The translations under genes were made by a program, and so were the position numbers. Shown here in pieces: positions 35,036 through 42,776 of a stretch of DNA of 54,768 bases. Below the pieces are notes generated by a model. That model was not told the origin of the DNA, did not search any database, and saw only the letters and a list, made by a program, of their open reading frames with translations. Origin of the DNA: Ruminococcaceae bacterium UBA3323 (GTDB lineage Bacteria > Bacillota > Clostridia > Oscillospirales > Acutalibacteraceae); contig DESD01000067.1 of the NCBI GenBank assembly GCA_002361935.1, positions 1 through 54,768 on the forward strand, given 5' to 3'. Each line of letters begins with the position of its first letter. Within the stretch, counting starts at the first letter, position 1.

Positions 35036-37450
35036 TTATCTCTCTTTCAGTTCTATTATAATGCCCTTCCTTTTACCGAGTCTGTAATTTTTGAATATGT
35101 TTTTCATTTTTTTGCTTTTTTTGCCAAACCGCATCTTAAGGGCTACTCCGGGCTTAAAGCCCAATAATTCATTATTAATTACAAGATTGAAGTGTTCTGC
35201 CTTATCGGAAAAATTATAAACACATATCAAGGCACTGTTTCTTTTCAGATAAACCGTAACCAGAACATTTTCGTTATCTGTTTTAACAGGGTTTTTACTA
35301 TGCCAGTATCCAAGCATTTTACTATCCGCAATTCCGAAATCATCCCAAAGCTTATACATTTTTGTTGCATTCGTATAGCCCCAGCCAAAGCGGTTATTCA
35401 TCGCATAAAGCATACCTGCATACAAATCACCGCCACCCTCAAGCATTTGACCGGTAACACCGTAAGGAATACCCGAAACCTCACAAAGCATATATTCCGG
35501 AGAATATTTTTTATAGAAGAAGCCTTCACCAAGCCATATACTGTCTAAAAACGGGAGCAGCTCGGCATAAAGATTAAGGCAGCTTACATCACCCGCTCTT
35601 GGCTCTTCATGGTTCCACATATGCATATCAATCAGACCGTCCGTTTTTTCAAGCACCTTTTTTGCTCTTTCAATCGTTGTACGGTCAAGAGAGGTATCAT
35701 CAATATAAATTCCTTTTATACCAACTTGGTCAACAAGCCATTTCAGCCCTTCAACGTAATAGTTGTCCAGCCTTGTATCGGGCTTAACAATGAAGGAAAT
35801 ATCATGATCATCTTTATATTTACCCTTTTTGTATTTTACAAACCAGCCGGGAATAATATCCTCGCCGAAATTTTCTACCAGCCACTGCGGCTTTTCCTTT
35901 TGCCACGAATGGCTGACACCCTGCTTTCTTAAAATAATCTCATCGCCGAGTGCTTTATAAACAAAGGTTTCCGCCATATGGTTGCTGTGCTCACGTTCAG
36001 TATAATAAAGCTTAATTCCGATGCCCTTATCCTTTGCATATTTAACTGCCTTCTGAAGCCTGTCAACCTCATAAAAAGGATAATTTATAAACGGCATAAT
36101 CATATTTCCCTGGTGAAAGGTTACGTAATTAAGTCCGTTTTTCTCTGCCCGGTCAATTTCCTTATACTCATCCTCAAGATTATTGCTGTGAGAATATCTT
36201 ACAGAAAATGCCTTTTGATAATCAATAGGCTTAAACGGCGTTATACTAAGCTCAAAAATAAATTTTCTTGTTTCATTCTTTTTGAACGCAAATGCACCGG
36301 TGTAAGCACTGATTTCAGTAAATTCATTTTGCGTATGAACCTTTATTCCGCCGCTTCCATTGTTATCCCATGTTGAAGCAGGAACCCTGAGAGGAAGATT
36401 TTTATAAAAAATATTAATCAGCGGACGGATATAATCCTCTGCCTTATACTTAATGCGCAGACCGCAGTTTACAGCACCGATAAAAATGCAATCCTGCTGT
36501 TTATCGTTATTCCATTTAAACGAAAGGTTTTCAGCCTTAGAGGCTCTGTGCCCCAAACCGTGCATAAGACTGCAGCAGTCCTTATGTATATAGAAATTAA
36601 GAGCAGCATTATCAGCCGTAAAATCTCTTAACGGATTAATTTCAACAGAAAACTCCATCTGCCCGTCATATCGCAGAACAGATGAAACAACCGATTTATA
36701 ATCTTCGTTTTCTGAAATTGTTTCCGTTTCAATTCTGTTGTTATAAAGCCTTTTGGCAGTCTTTCCATCCGGAACAGACCTGCCGTTTATAATAAATTCG
36801 GGTGCTTTCGCAAACAGATTTTTCTGTACATCCTCACAAACTGCTATTGCTTCATCAAACTTTGAAAAAATCTGCTTTGGCAAACCGTTTTCGGCAATTT
36901 GGATTTCCCTGCCGAGAATTACATATTTATCATCAAGAATAGCAGGCGAAGTATACGGCTTAACAAGGTTTTCATTCTGCTCTAAATCCGAATTCAGCCA
37001 TTCAAGTCTTGAAAGCCTCCATAAATCATTATATCCGTTATTTTCAACCGGGCTTGCATCAATATCAAAAACAACATCGAATGAGCGGCTCTCTTTTTCG
37101 GTAGTGATGCAAATAGTTGCCTTTTCCTGTCTTTCACCAAGCCTTTTAGCTTTAACCGTAAAAAACAGCGGCTGAATCACATTTGCCTTAACGGCAACCT
37201 TTTGCTTCTTTCGGTTGGAGTGCTTATCCGTAACATCTGTATTTATACAGGATATTTTTAAATTACCGCCCGATGAAATATCATTTATAATATCATCGCT
37301 TTCAGGCAGCATGGCAATCTGAAGCACAAACACCTCGTTCTGTGACATCTGCACTTTAATTTGATCTTCAATTTCCGTGCCGTTTTCAAGCACACCAAGA
37401 TCATCAAAATGTATTATGCTGAATGTTCTGTCAAATAAATAAATTTTCAT
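35036..37450 (-). CDS. DUF6067-like putative glycoside hydrolase
   Basis: 804 residues, no signal peptide. The N-terminal half (about 1-420) looks beta-rich and includes WRLSRLEWLNSDL near 160-175 and YVILGREIQI, a segment I associate with the DUF6067/GH123-related N-terminal domain. The middle (about 440-720) looks like a TIM barrel, with acidic residues at strand ends (GLNYVTFHQGN, GIKGIYIDDTSLDR near 595, DGLIDMHMWNHEEP, DSIWLGEGFF). The C-terminal 80 residues look like a beta sandwich. First gene of the six-gene operon. Family assignment is from memory of sequence features; activity is unproven. Confidence 0.68.
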   Translation of the reverse strand: MKIYLFDRTFSIIHFDDLGVLENGTEIEDQIKVQMSQNEVFVLQIAMLPESDDIINDISSGGNLKISCINTDVTDKHSNRKKQKVAVKANVIQPLFFTVKAKRLGERQEKATICITTEKESRSFDVVFDIDASPVENNGYNDLWRLSRLEWLNSDLEQNENLVKPYTSPAILDDKYVILGREIQIAENGLPKQIFSKFDEAIAVCEDVQKNLFAKAPEFIINGRSVPDGKTAKRLYNNRIETETISENEDYKSVVSSVLRYDGQMEFSVEINPLRDFTADNAALNFYIHKDCCSLMHGLGHRASKAENLSFKWNNDKQQDCIFIGAVNCGLRIKYKAEDYIRPLINIFYKNLPLRVPASTWDNNGSGGIKVHTQNEFTEISAYTGAFAFKKNETRKFIFELSITPFKPIDYQKAFSVRYSHSNNLEDEYKEIDRAEKNGLNYVTFHQGNMIMPFINYPFYEVDRLQKAVKYAKDKGIGIKLYYTEREHSNHMAETFVYKALGDEIILRKQGVSHSWQKEKPQWLVENFGEDIIPGWFVKYKKGKYKDDHDISFIVKPDTRLDNYYVEGLKWLVDQVGIKGIYIDDTSLDRTTIERAKKVLEKTDGLIDMHMWNHEEPRAGDVSCLNLYAELLPFLDSIWLGEGFFYKKYSPEYMLCEVSGIPYGVTGQMLEGGGDLYAGMLYAMNNRFGWGYTNATKMYKLWDDFGIADSKMLGYWHSKNPVKTDNENVLVTVYLKRNSALICVYNFSDKAEHFNLVINNELLGFKPGVALKMRFGKKSKKMKNIFKNYRLGKRKGIIIELKER

Positions 37451-37487
37451 AACTACACCTCTTTATATGTAATTATATAACATTCAG

Positions 37488-37518
37488 AATTGCAATTAAA
37501 TTCAAAATACAGTATAAT
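37488..37518 (+). promoter_or_regulatory. AraC-gene promoter and candidate shared operator
   Basis: TTGCAA (37490-37495) and TATAAT (37513-37518), spacer 17 bp, drive the AraC gene. The -35 lies inside a perfect 10-bp palindrome, AATTGCAATT (37488-37497). This is midway in the divergent gap with the glycosidase operon, so one site could control both directions. The operon's own minus-strand promoter is less clear; a TATAAT-like box lies near 37474-37479. Confidence 0.5.
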
Positions 37519-37550
37519 AGATATATAAATCGGAAATGAGGGTTTTATTT

Positions 37551-38378
37551 ATGTATCACAGTGAATCCTTTTATACTGATAATCATGTAAAGTGCATTAA
37601 CTTTACGCCCATGGTTATAAGTGCCTACAAAATACTGGCCGACAGCGGTTATCATCACATCTGCAGCTATGATGAAAAGGCTAACTATTCTGAAAAAGCC
37701 ATCGCATTCATACGATGCACGGCAGGAAGCGGAAGAATAAATGCAGATAATAAGAGCTTCATTTTAAAAGAAAACGAGTATATTTTCATAAACTTTCATT
37801 GTATTGAAAAATATAAAAGCCTTTCGCATCTTTGGGAATACGAATGGATTAATTTTGAAGCTGCAGGCGAATATGAATTTGAGTTTAACAAAATTTACGG
37901 TGCCGCTATAAGTGATGAAGAAATACTTGCATTTGATAGGTTTTTTGCAGCGGGAAAAGAATCCAATGATAAAGGATACATAAACGCTCTTTTTCTTAAT
38001 TTGTTTTACATAATAACAAAGGAAAGCCGTCCTGACAGTATCCGGATTTTCAAACCCAAAGGCACCAGGCTTATTGATGAAATTTGTGCTTTTATCCAGC
38101 AAAAGATTTTTGAAAAAACAACTGTAAAGGATGTTGCGCTGTTCTTTAATATAACGCCGCGAAGGCTTCACCAGATTTTTTCACAGGAGCTTGGAATATC
38201 ACCGAAACAATATATTATCAATAAAAAAATGGAGGAAGGCTACCGCCTTTTGGTGCAAACCTCCTATCCGATTCATAAAATTTCGGAAACCCTGTCCTTC
38301 AGCTCGGCTTATCATTTTTCAAATGAGTTTAAGAAAACCTTTAAACAGACGCCAACACAGGTAAGAAATATGAAATAG
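37551..38378 (+). CDS. AraC-family transcriptional regulator
   Basis: 275 residues from ATG 37551, which has GAGG 9 bp upstream; an ATG five codons earlier overlaps that site. The N-terminal cupin-like sensing domain (about 1-150) includes YIFINFHCIEKYKS. The C-terminal AraC HTH pair is at about 175-273: first helix set TVKDVALFFNITPRRLHQIF, second HKISETLSFSSAYHFSNEFKK. It is divergent to the six-gene glycosidase operon, the usual position for a sugar-responsive activator. The ligand is probably a sugar or glycan breakdown product, by context only. Confidence 0.9.
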   Translation: MYHSESFYTDNHVKCINFTPMVISAYKILADSGYHHICSYDEKANYSEKAIAFIRCTAGSGRINADNKSFILKENEYIFINFHCIEKYKSLSHLWEYEWINFEAAGEYEFEFNKIYGAAISDEEILAFDRFFAAGKESNDKGYINALFLNLFYIITKESRPDSIRIFKPKGTRLIDEICAFIQQKIFEKTTVKDVALFFNITPRRLHQIFSQELGISPKQYIINKKMEEGYRLLVQTSYPIHKISETLSFSSAYHFSNEFKKTFKQTPTQVRNMK

Positions 38379-38385
38379 ATAAAAT

Positions 38386-38432
38386 AAGGGCATCCGCTGT
38401 AAAGATGTTTTTCTTTACAACGGATGCCCTTT
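38386..38432 (+). terminator. Bidirectional terminator between the AraC and kinase genes
   Basis: A long stem (AAGGGCATCCG with its complement) extends through a CTGTAAAG/CTTTAC inner stem with a small mismatch. A T-run is present on the plus side and an A-run on the other. It closes both converging transcripts. Confidence 0.8.
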
Positions 38433-39000
38433 AAAATTTCAGCTTAAAGCTTATATCACACTTTTCTTTTATATGAAGTTCCCTAAAATACCTTTCCTCA
38501 AGCGGTATCCACTTATCTTTAAAAACCGAAAGCTGCTTTTTTCCGTTTCTTTTTTCTATTCTGCTAAGCTGTTCGGCACTGTCGGCATCAAGAAAAATTT
38601 TTAAATCATAGATATCAGCAAACCTCGGATGGCAGGAATAGGTGCCTTCTATAATCGTTATCTTTTTTTGCTTCGGTTTTATTTCATCCGAAAAACCAAG
38701 AGAATGGCAGTCAAACCGACGATAGCACAAATTCTTCCCCTGTTTTAAAGGAATTGCTATTTCGGTTAAAAAGCGTTCATAATCAATATTTCCGCCTGCT
38801 TCGTTCAGCCGTGCCTGTGTTCTTTGAGCAGGCTGAAGAAAAAAATCATCCATATGCACAATATTGCAATCTAACACATTGCTCAATTCCTTTGCAAGAG
38901 TTGATTTTCCCGAAGCACATCTGCCATCTATTGCAATAATGCATCCGGCAGTATTAAGCTTTTTTATTTCATTTTCAATTGCAGCAACCGTTTCATTCAT
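38431..39000 (-). CDS. Uridine-kinase-like P-loop kinase
   Basis: 189 residues. Walker A GRCASGKST at residues 26-34; HMDDFFLQP near 49-57 matches the acceptor-site region of the uridine/phosphoribulokinase family. ITIIEGTYSCHP and LKIFLDAD follow as the Walker B-like strands. It is shorter than classic Udk. Its ATG overlaps the trpA stop by one base (TAATG), so it is co-translated with the trp genes. The substrate is unknown; nothing about it indicates a tryptophan-specific step. Confidence 0.8.
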   Translation of the reverse strand: MNETVAAIENEIKKLNTAGCIIAIDGRCASGKSTLAKELSNVLDCNIVHMDDFFLQPAQRTQARLNEAGGNIDYERFLTEIAIPLKQGKNLCYRRFDCHSLGFSDEIKPKQKKITIIEGTYSCHPRFADIYDLKIFLDADSAEQLSRIEKRNGKKQLSVFKDKWIPLEERYFRELHIKEKCDISFKLKF

Positions 39001-39770
39001 TATCTTAAGGCTTCCTTCATGGATTTAACATATTCCCCTATGTATTCGGGAGCATCTTTTCCGTATTTTTCAAGAAGCTTAATAATTGCAGAGCCAACGA
39101 TTGCGCCGTCTGAAATTCCAGCCATTTTTCTTGCCTGATCGGGCGTTGAAATACCAAAGCCGACAGCACACGGAATATCCGTATTTTCTCTTGCAACATC
39201 AACAATAGATTTCAAATCTGTTTTTATTTCTGCTCTTGCACCTGTTACACCGAGGCTGGAAACAATATAGAGAAAGCCCTTTGCTTCTTTGGCAATCATT
39301 GCAATTCTGTTTTCAGAGGTGGGAGCAATAAGAGAAATCAAATCAACATCATATTTATCGCATATCGGGGAAAATTCCTTTTTTTCTTCAAAAGGCAAAT
39401 CAGGAAGAATCATACCGTCTATTCCGACATCTCTGCATTTTGAAATAAATTTATCCGCACCATAAGAGAAAACAACATTTGCATAGGTCATAAATACCAG
39501 CGGAATTTTAACATCTTTTCGAATTACTTCAACAAATTCAAATACTTTGTCTGTTGTTATTCCTCCGTTTAAAGCCCTTATATTTGCACCCTGAATAACA
39601 GGCCCCTCAGCTGTTGGATCGGAAAACGGAATACCCAGTTCAATCAAATCAGCGCCGTTATCCGCTGCCGCCTTTACAGCCTTTGCCGTTGTATCCAAAT
39701 CAGGATCACCACAGGTAATAAACGCAATAAATGCTTTTCCGTTTTCAAAAGCTTTATGAATATTACTCAT
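39000..39770 (-). CDS. trpA: Tryptophan synthase alpha subunit
   Basis: 256 residues. The catalytic Glu44 (LIELGIPFSDP) and Asp51 are present, and the phosphate-binding GxG segments (GFGISTPDQ, GAIVGSAI) are intact. It cleaves indole-3-glycerol phosphate to indole and passes it to TrpB. The start overlaps the end of trpB by 8 bases. The gene is intact although the upstream pathway genes are disrupted or absent here, so its natural substrate may not be made. Confidence 0.96.
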   Translation of the reverse strand: MSNIHKAFENGKAFIAFITCGDPDLDTTAKAVKAAADNGADLIELGIPFSDPTAEGPVIQGANIRALNGGITTDKVFEFVEVIRKDVKIPLVFMTYANVVFSYGADKFISKCRDVGIDGMILPDLPFEEKKEFSPICDKYDVDLISLIAPTSENRIAMIAKEAKGFLYIVSSLGVTGARAEIKTDLKSIVDVARENTDIPCAVGFGISTPDQARKMAGISDGAIVGSAIIKLLEKYGKDAPEYIGEYVKSMKEALR

Positions 39771-40953
39771 AAATATCCTCCCCTCTGTATCTTGCTATCG
39801 CAGCGCAGTCCTTATCTCCTCTGCCTGAAATGGTTATAACCATAATTTTATCCTTATCCATTTTAGGTGCTTCCTTAATTGCGTAGGCCACAGCGTGTGC
39901 CGATTCAATAGCAGGAATAATGCCCTCTGTTTTTGAAAGGTATTCAAAAGCACAAACAGCTTCTTCATCAGTTACGGGAACATACTCTGCCCTGCCGATA
40001 TCATGAAGATAAGCATGCTCCGGTCCGACACCGGGATAATCAAGACCTGCAGAAATGGAATAAACAGGAGCAATCTGACCATATTCATCCTGACAGAAAT
40101 AGGATTTCATGCCGTGAAAAATTCCAAGCCTGCCCGTATTAACCGTTGCTGCCGTTTCAAAGGTATCTATTCCTCTGCCTGCTGCCTCACATCCGATAAG
40201 CCTTACGCCCTCATCTTCAATAAAATTATAAAAGCTGCCCATTGCATTTGAACCGCCGCCTACACAGGCAACAACAGCATCCGGAAGCCTGCCTTCCTTT
40301 TCCATTAGCTGCTCTTTGATTTCCTTTGAAATAACAGCTTGAAAATCACGAACAATTGTAGGAAACGGATGAGGTCCCATAACAGAGCCAAGGCAATAAT
40401 GCGTATCATCAATTCTGGATGTCCATTCACGCATTGCTTCGGAAACGGCATCCTTTAAGGTTGCTGTTCCGCTTTCAACAGGAATAACCTCAGCACCCAG
40501 AAGGCGCATACGGTAAACATTGAGAGCCTGACGGACAGTATCCTCCTTACCCATAAAAACAACACATTCCATACCGAAAAGAGCCGCAGCGGTTGCTGTT
40601 GCAACACCATGCTGTCCTGCACCGGTTTCAGCAATAAGGCGTGTTTTGCCCATTTTCTTTGCAAGAAGCGCCTGTCCCAGAACATTGTTTATTTTATGTG
40701 AGCCTGTATGATTCAAATCCTCACGCTTAAGGTATATTTTAGCACCGCCGAGATCCTCGGTCATTTTTTCAGCGTAATAAAGATTGGACGGTCTGCCGGC
40801 ATATTCATTAAAAAGCTTGGCCAATTCACGGTTGAATACAGGGTCATTCTTATAATGATTATACGCCTCTTCAAGCTCTATTATTGCGTTCATAAGTGTT
40901 TCGGGAATATATTGACCTCCGTGAATTCCGAAACGACCATTCATATTACTCAT
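39763..40953 (-). CDS. trpB: Tryptophan synthase beta subunit
   Basis: 396 residues, TrpB1 type, a PLP enzyme joining indole and serine. The PLP lysine motif HTGSHKIN (near 80-88), glycine-rich GGGSNAMG (near 230-237) and the C-terminal SGRGDKD are all present. Its ATG lies within the last 8 bases of the trpF remnant and has its own ribosome binding site (AAAGGA), so it can be translated despite the upstream lesion. TrpB alone can use exogenous indole, which matters for the finding at 41231. Confidence 0.97.
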   Translation of the reverse strand: MSNMNGRFGIHGGQYIPETLMNAIIELEEAYNHYKNDPVFNRELAKLFNEYAGRPSNLYYAEKMTEDLGGAKIYLKREDLNHTGSHKINNVLGQALLAKKMGKTRLIAETGAGQHGVATATAAALFGMECVVFMGKEDTVRQALNVYRMRLLGAEVIPVESGTATLKDAVSEAMREWTSRIDDTHYCLGSVMGPHPFPTIVRDFQAVISKEIKEQLMEKEGRLPDAVVACVGGGSNAMGSFYNFIEDEGVRLIGCEAAGRGIDTFETAATVNTGRLGIFHGMKSYFCQDEYGQIAPVYSISAGLDYPGVGPEHAYLHDIGRAEYVPVTDEEAVCAFEYLSKTEGIIPAIESAHAVAYAIKEAPKMDKDKIMVITISGRGDKDCAAIARYRGEDIYE

Positions 40954-41236
40954 TTGTTATATCCTTTCTTACAGCCTTTATAAATAATTCCATTTTGTTT
41001 TTATCCTTAAATCCATCTGTTTCCACACCCGAACTTACATCAAGCGCATACGGATGTAATGTTTTGATTGCCTGTTCTGCGTTTTCAGCCGACAGGCCGC
41101 CGGCAAGAAAATACGGGCGGTTTATTCTATGGATACATTGCCAGTCAAACACATTTCCGCTTCCCATACCGGCATCTAAAAGCACATAATCCGCAATGCT
41201 TTTATTGGCTTTCACAACATCCTCTGGAGTGCAGTT
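40946..41236 (-). pseudogene. trpF: trpF 3' remnant (phosphoribosylanthranilate isomerase C-terminal half)
   Basis: About 96 codons homologous to the C-terminal half of TrpF, starting near NCTPEDVVKANKSIADY and including LLDAGMGSGNVFDW and LAGGLSAENAEQAI. The N-terminal half, with the catalytic cysteine, is missing. Upstream of about 41236 the open frame continues only as antiphase trpE sequence. The remnant is in a different frame from trpE, so it would not be made as a fusion protein. It ends in a TAA overlapping the trpB start. The exact left edge is uncertain by a few codons. Confidence 0.85.
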
Positions 41237-42302
41237 TTTCAACCTGAACTGAGCCGAATCTGCTGATTTTGCCCAAGTCGTTTCTGCCGAGATCAACAAG
41301 CATATTATGCTCTGCAAGCTCCTTTTCATCTTTAAGAAGCTCTGCCTCAAGTGCCCTATCCTCTTTATCGTTTTTTCCCCTTGGCCTTGTGCCTGCAAGA
41401 GGAAATGTATGAAGAATTCCGTTTTCAAGCTTAACAAGCGTTTCGGGAGAGGCACCGGCAACCTCAACATCCGTGCCTGAAAAATAAAACATATATGGGG
41501 ACGGATTGATTGTTCTCAGCATTCTGTAAGTATTAAGCAGGCTTCCCTCAAACGGTGCAGATAACCTGTTTGAAAGAACAATCTGAAAAATATCACCCTC
41601 TTTTATATGGTGTTTTGCCCTTTCAACCATTTCACAATATTTATTCTGATTAAAAAGAGGTTTAACCTCGCCAAGAAGACGTCCCTGCTCCTCTTTCTTT
41701 TTCTTGCCGTTTCTGAGCAAATCTGCAAGCTGATTAAGCTCCATAACCGCTTTGTTGTACTGAATTTCAACATGATCAAGAGGAATATTAACCATAAGAA
41801 TGATTTTCTGCTTAAAATTATCAAAAGCGATAACCTTATCAAAAAGCATTAAATCAACATCCTTGAATTCCTCATTATCCTCAACGGCTTTTCTAACCGT
41901 CGGCTCACTGTAAGCCAAATAATCATATGAAAAATAGCCAACCAGCCCGCCTGTGAAGGATGGAAGATAATCAAATTTCGGGCTTTTATAATCCTTCAGT
42001 ATCTGCCGGAGAACATCGGACGGATTATCGGTTTTTATCTTAATACCGCCGGCTGTCATTTCACCGTTAATGCAGGTAATCTCCATCTTCGGGTCAAAGC
42101 CCATAAATGTATACCTGCCCCATTTTTCATTCTGCTGAGCAGATTCAAGCATATAGCAATGCGTTGAAACATTTTTAAGTATTTTCATTGCTTCAATCGG
42201 GGTACATATATCCGAAAGAATTTCACAGCTAACAGGAAGCACCTTGTACCTACCTGTTTTTGCAATTTCCTTTACCTTTTCAAGCTTAGGTAAAAATTCC
42301 AT
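41202..42302 (-). pseudogene. trpE: trpE truncated: anthranilate synthase component I lacking its C-terminus
   Basis: The open frame has 366 codons. About 357 are genuine TrpE, including the N-terminal regulatory part and the chorismate-domain stretches GDIFQIVLSNR, NPSPYMFYF, FPLAGTRPRG and LVDLGRNDLGK. Homology stops after VEKL near 41233; nine out-of-frame residues from trpF sequence follow before the stop. Family members are usually about 480-500 residues, and the missing part includes active-site strands (the GTLSGAPK region). It is almost certainly inactive. The start follows AAAGGCGG and is under T-box control. Confidence 0.85.
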
Positions 42303-42339
42303 ATTAAGCCGCCTTTCTTTATTCTGACAAAAGCTTTAT

Positions 42340-42637
42340 ACAAAATAAAAAGCCCTTGACAGAATTTAATCTTCTGTCAAGGACGAACAAAATCTTATCC
42401 GCGGTGCCACCTTGATTTTATGGGACTTCCCACACACTTAGCAGGATACATACATATCCCCGGCAACTTACGCATGCCATCTCGTTGCAGAATACTCTGT
42501 AATAAATATTACATTTGACTGCACCCTCAGCGGTCCATTTGACAACTTGTTTCTTACCCGATTCTCAGCATCGCAGGCTCTCTGTAAAGGCATCATTGCC
42601 GTTATCTCCGCGTCAACGGTTTAACCTTATTAAGTTG
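42340..42637 (-). ncRNA. T-box riboswitch leader, tryptophan specifier
   Basis: The minus strand holds the canonical T-box sequence AAGGTGGCACCGCGG (42399-42413). It is followed by a terminator stem CCTTGACAGAA with its complement (42354-42382) and a U-rich tail (42342-42351). A long structured region upstream fits Stem I to Stem III. A TGG at 42535-42537, in the context AAATGGACC, is placed like a specifier codon and would pair with tRNA-Trp. Uncharged tRNA would favour the antiterminator and switch on the trp genes. The specifier call is by position and codon, without folding. Confidence 0.9.
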
Positions 42638-42642
42638 ACAGT

Positions 42643-42671
42643 ATTATACCATTGCCGTTTGCCAAAGTCAA
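42643..42671 (-). promoter_or_regulatory. trp operon promoter
   Basis: Minus-strand TTGACT (42666-42671) and TATAAT (42643-42648), spacer 17 bp. It starts the T-box leader about 7 bp downstream. Confidence 0.75.
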
Positions 42672-42713
42672 CCCCCTAGTTTTAAATTTAAGTGCCCTTA
42701 GCTGTTAATATAG

Positions 42714-42742
42714 TTGACATCAAAGCTAATAACTGATATGAT
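42714..42742 (+). promoter_or_regulatory. Promoter of the GH20 gene
   Basis: TTGACA (42714-42719) and TATGAT (42737-42742), spacer 17 bp, divergent from the trp promoter. The start codon is about 35 bp further on, behind a GAGGGG ribosome binding site. Confidence 0.65.
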
Positions 42743-42776
42743 TCAAATTGAAAAATAAATTAATTGAGGGGTAATT

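Noticed and set aside
41237..41470. Upstream extension of the trpF open frame that would give a 174-residue protein
   Set aside because: Residues before about NCTPEDVV are trpE sequence read out of frame; they do not resemble TrpF.
42399..42560. Cloverleaf-like folding of the leader considered as a tRNA gene
   Set aside because: The T-box sequence and terminator identify it as a T-box leader; no TTC-loop or acceptor-stem pattern was found.
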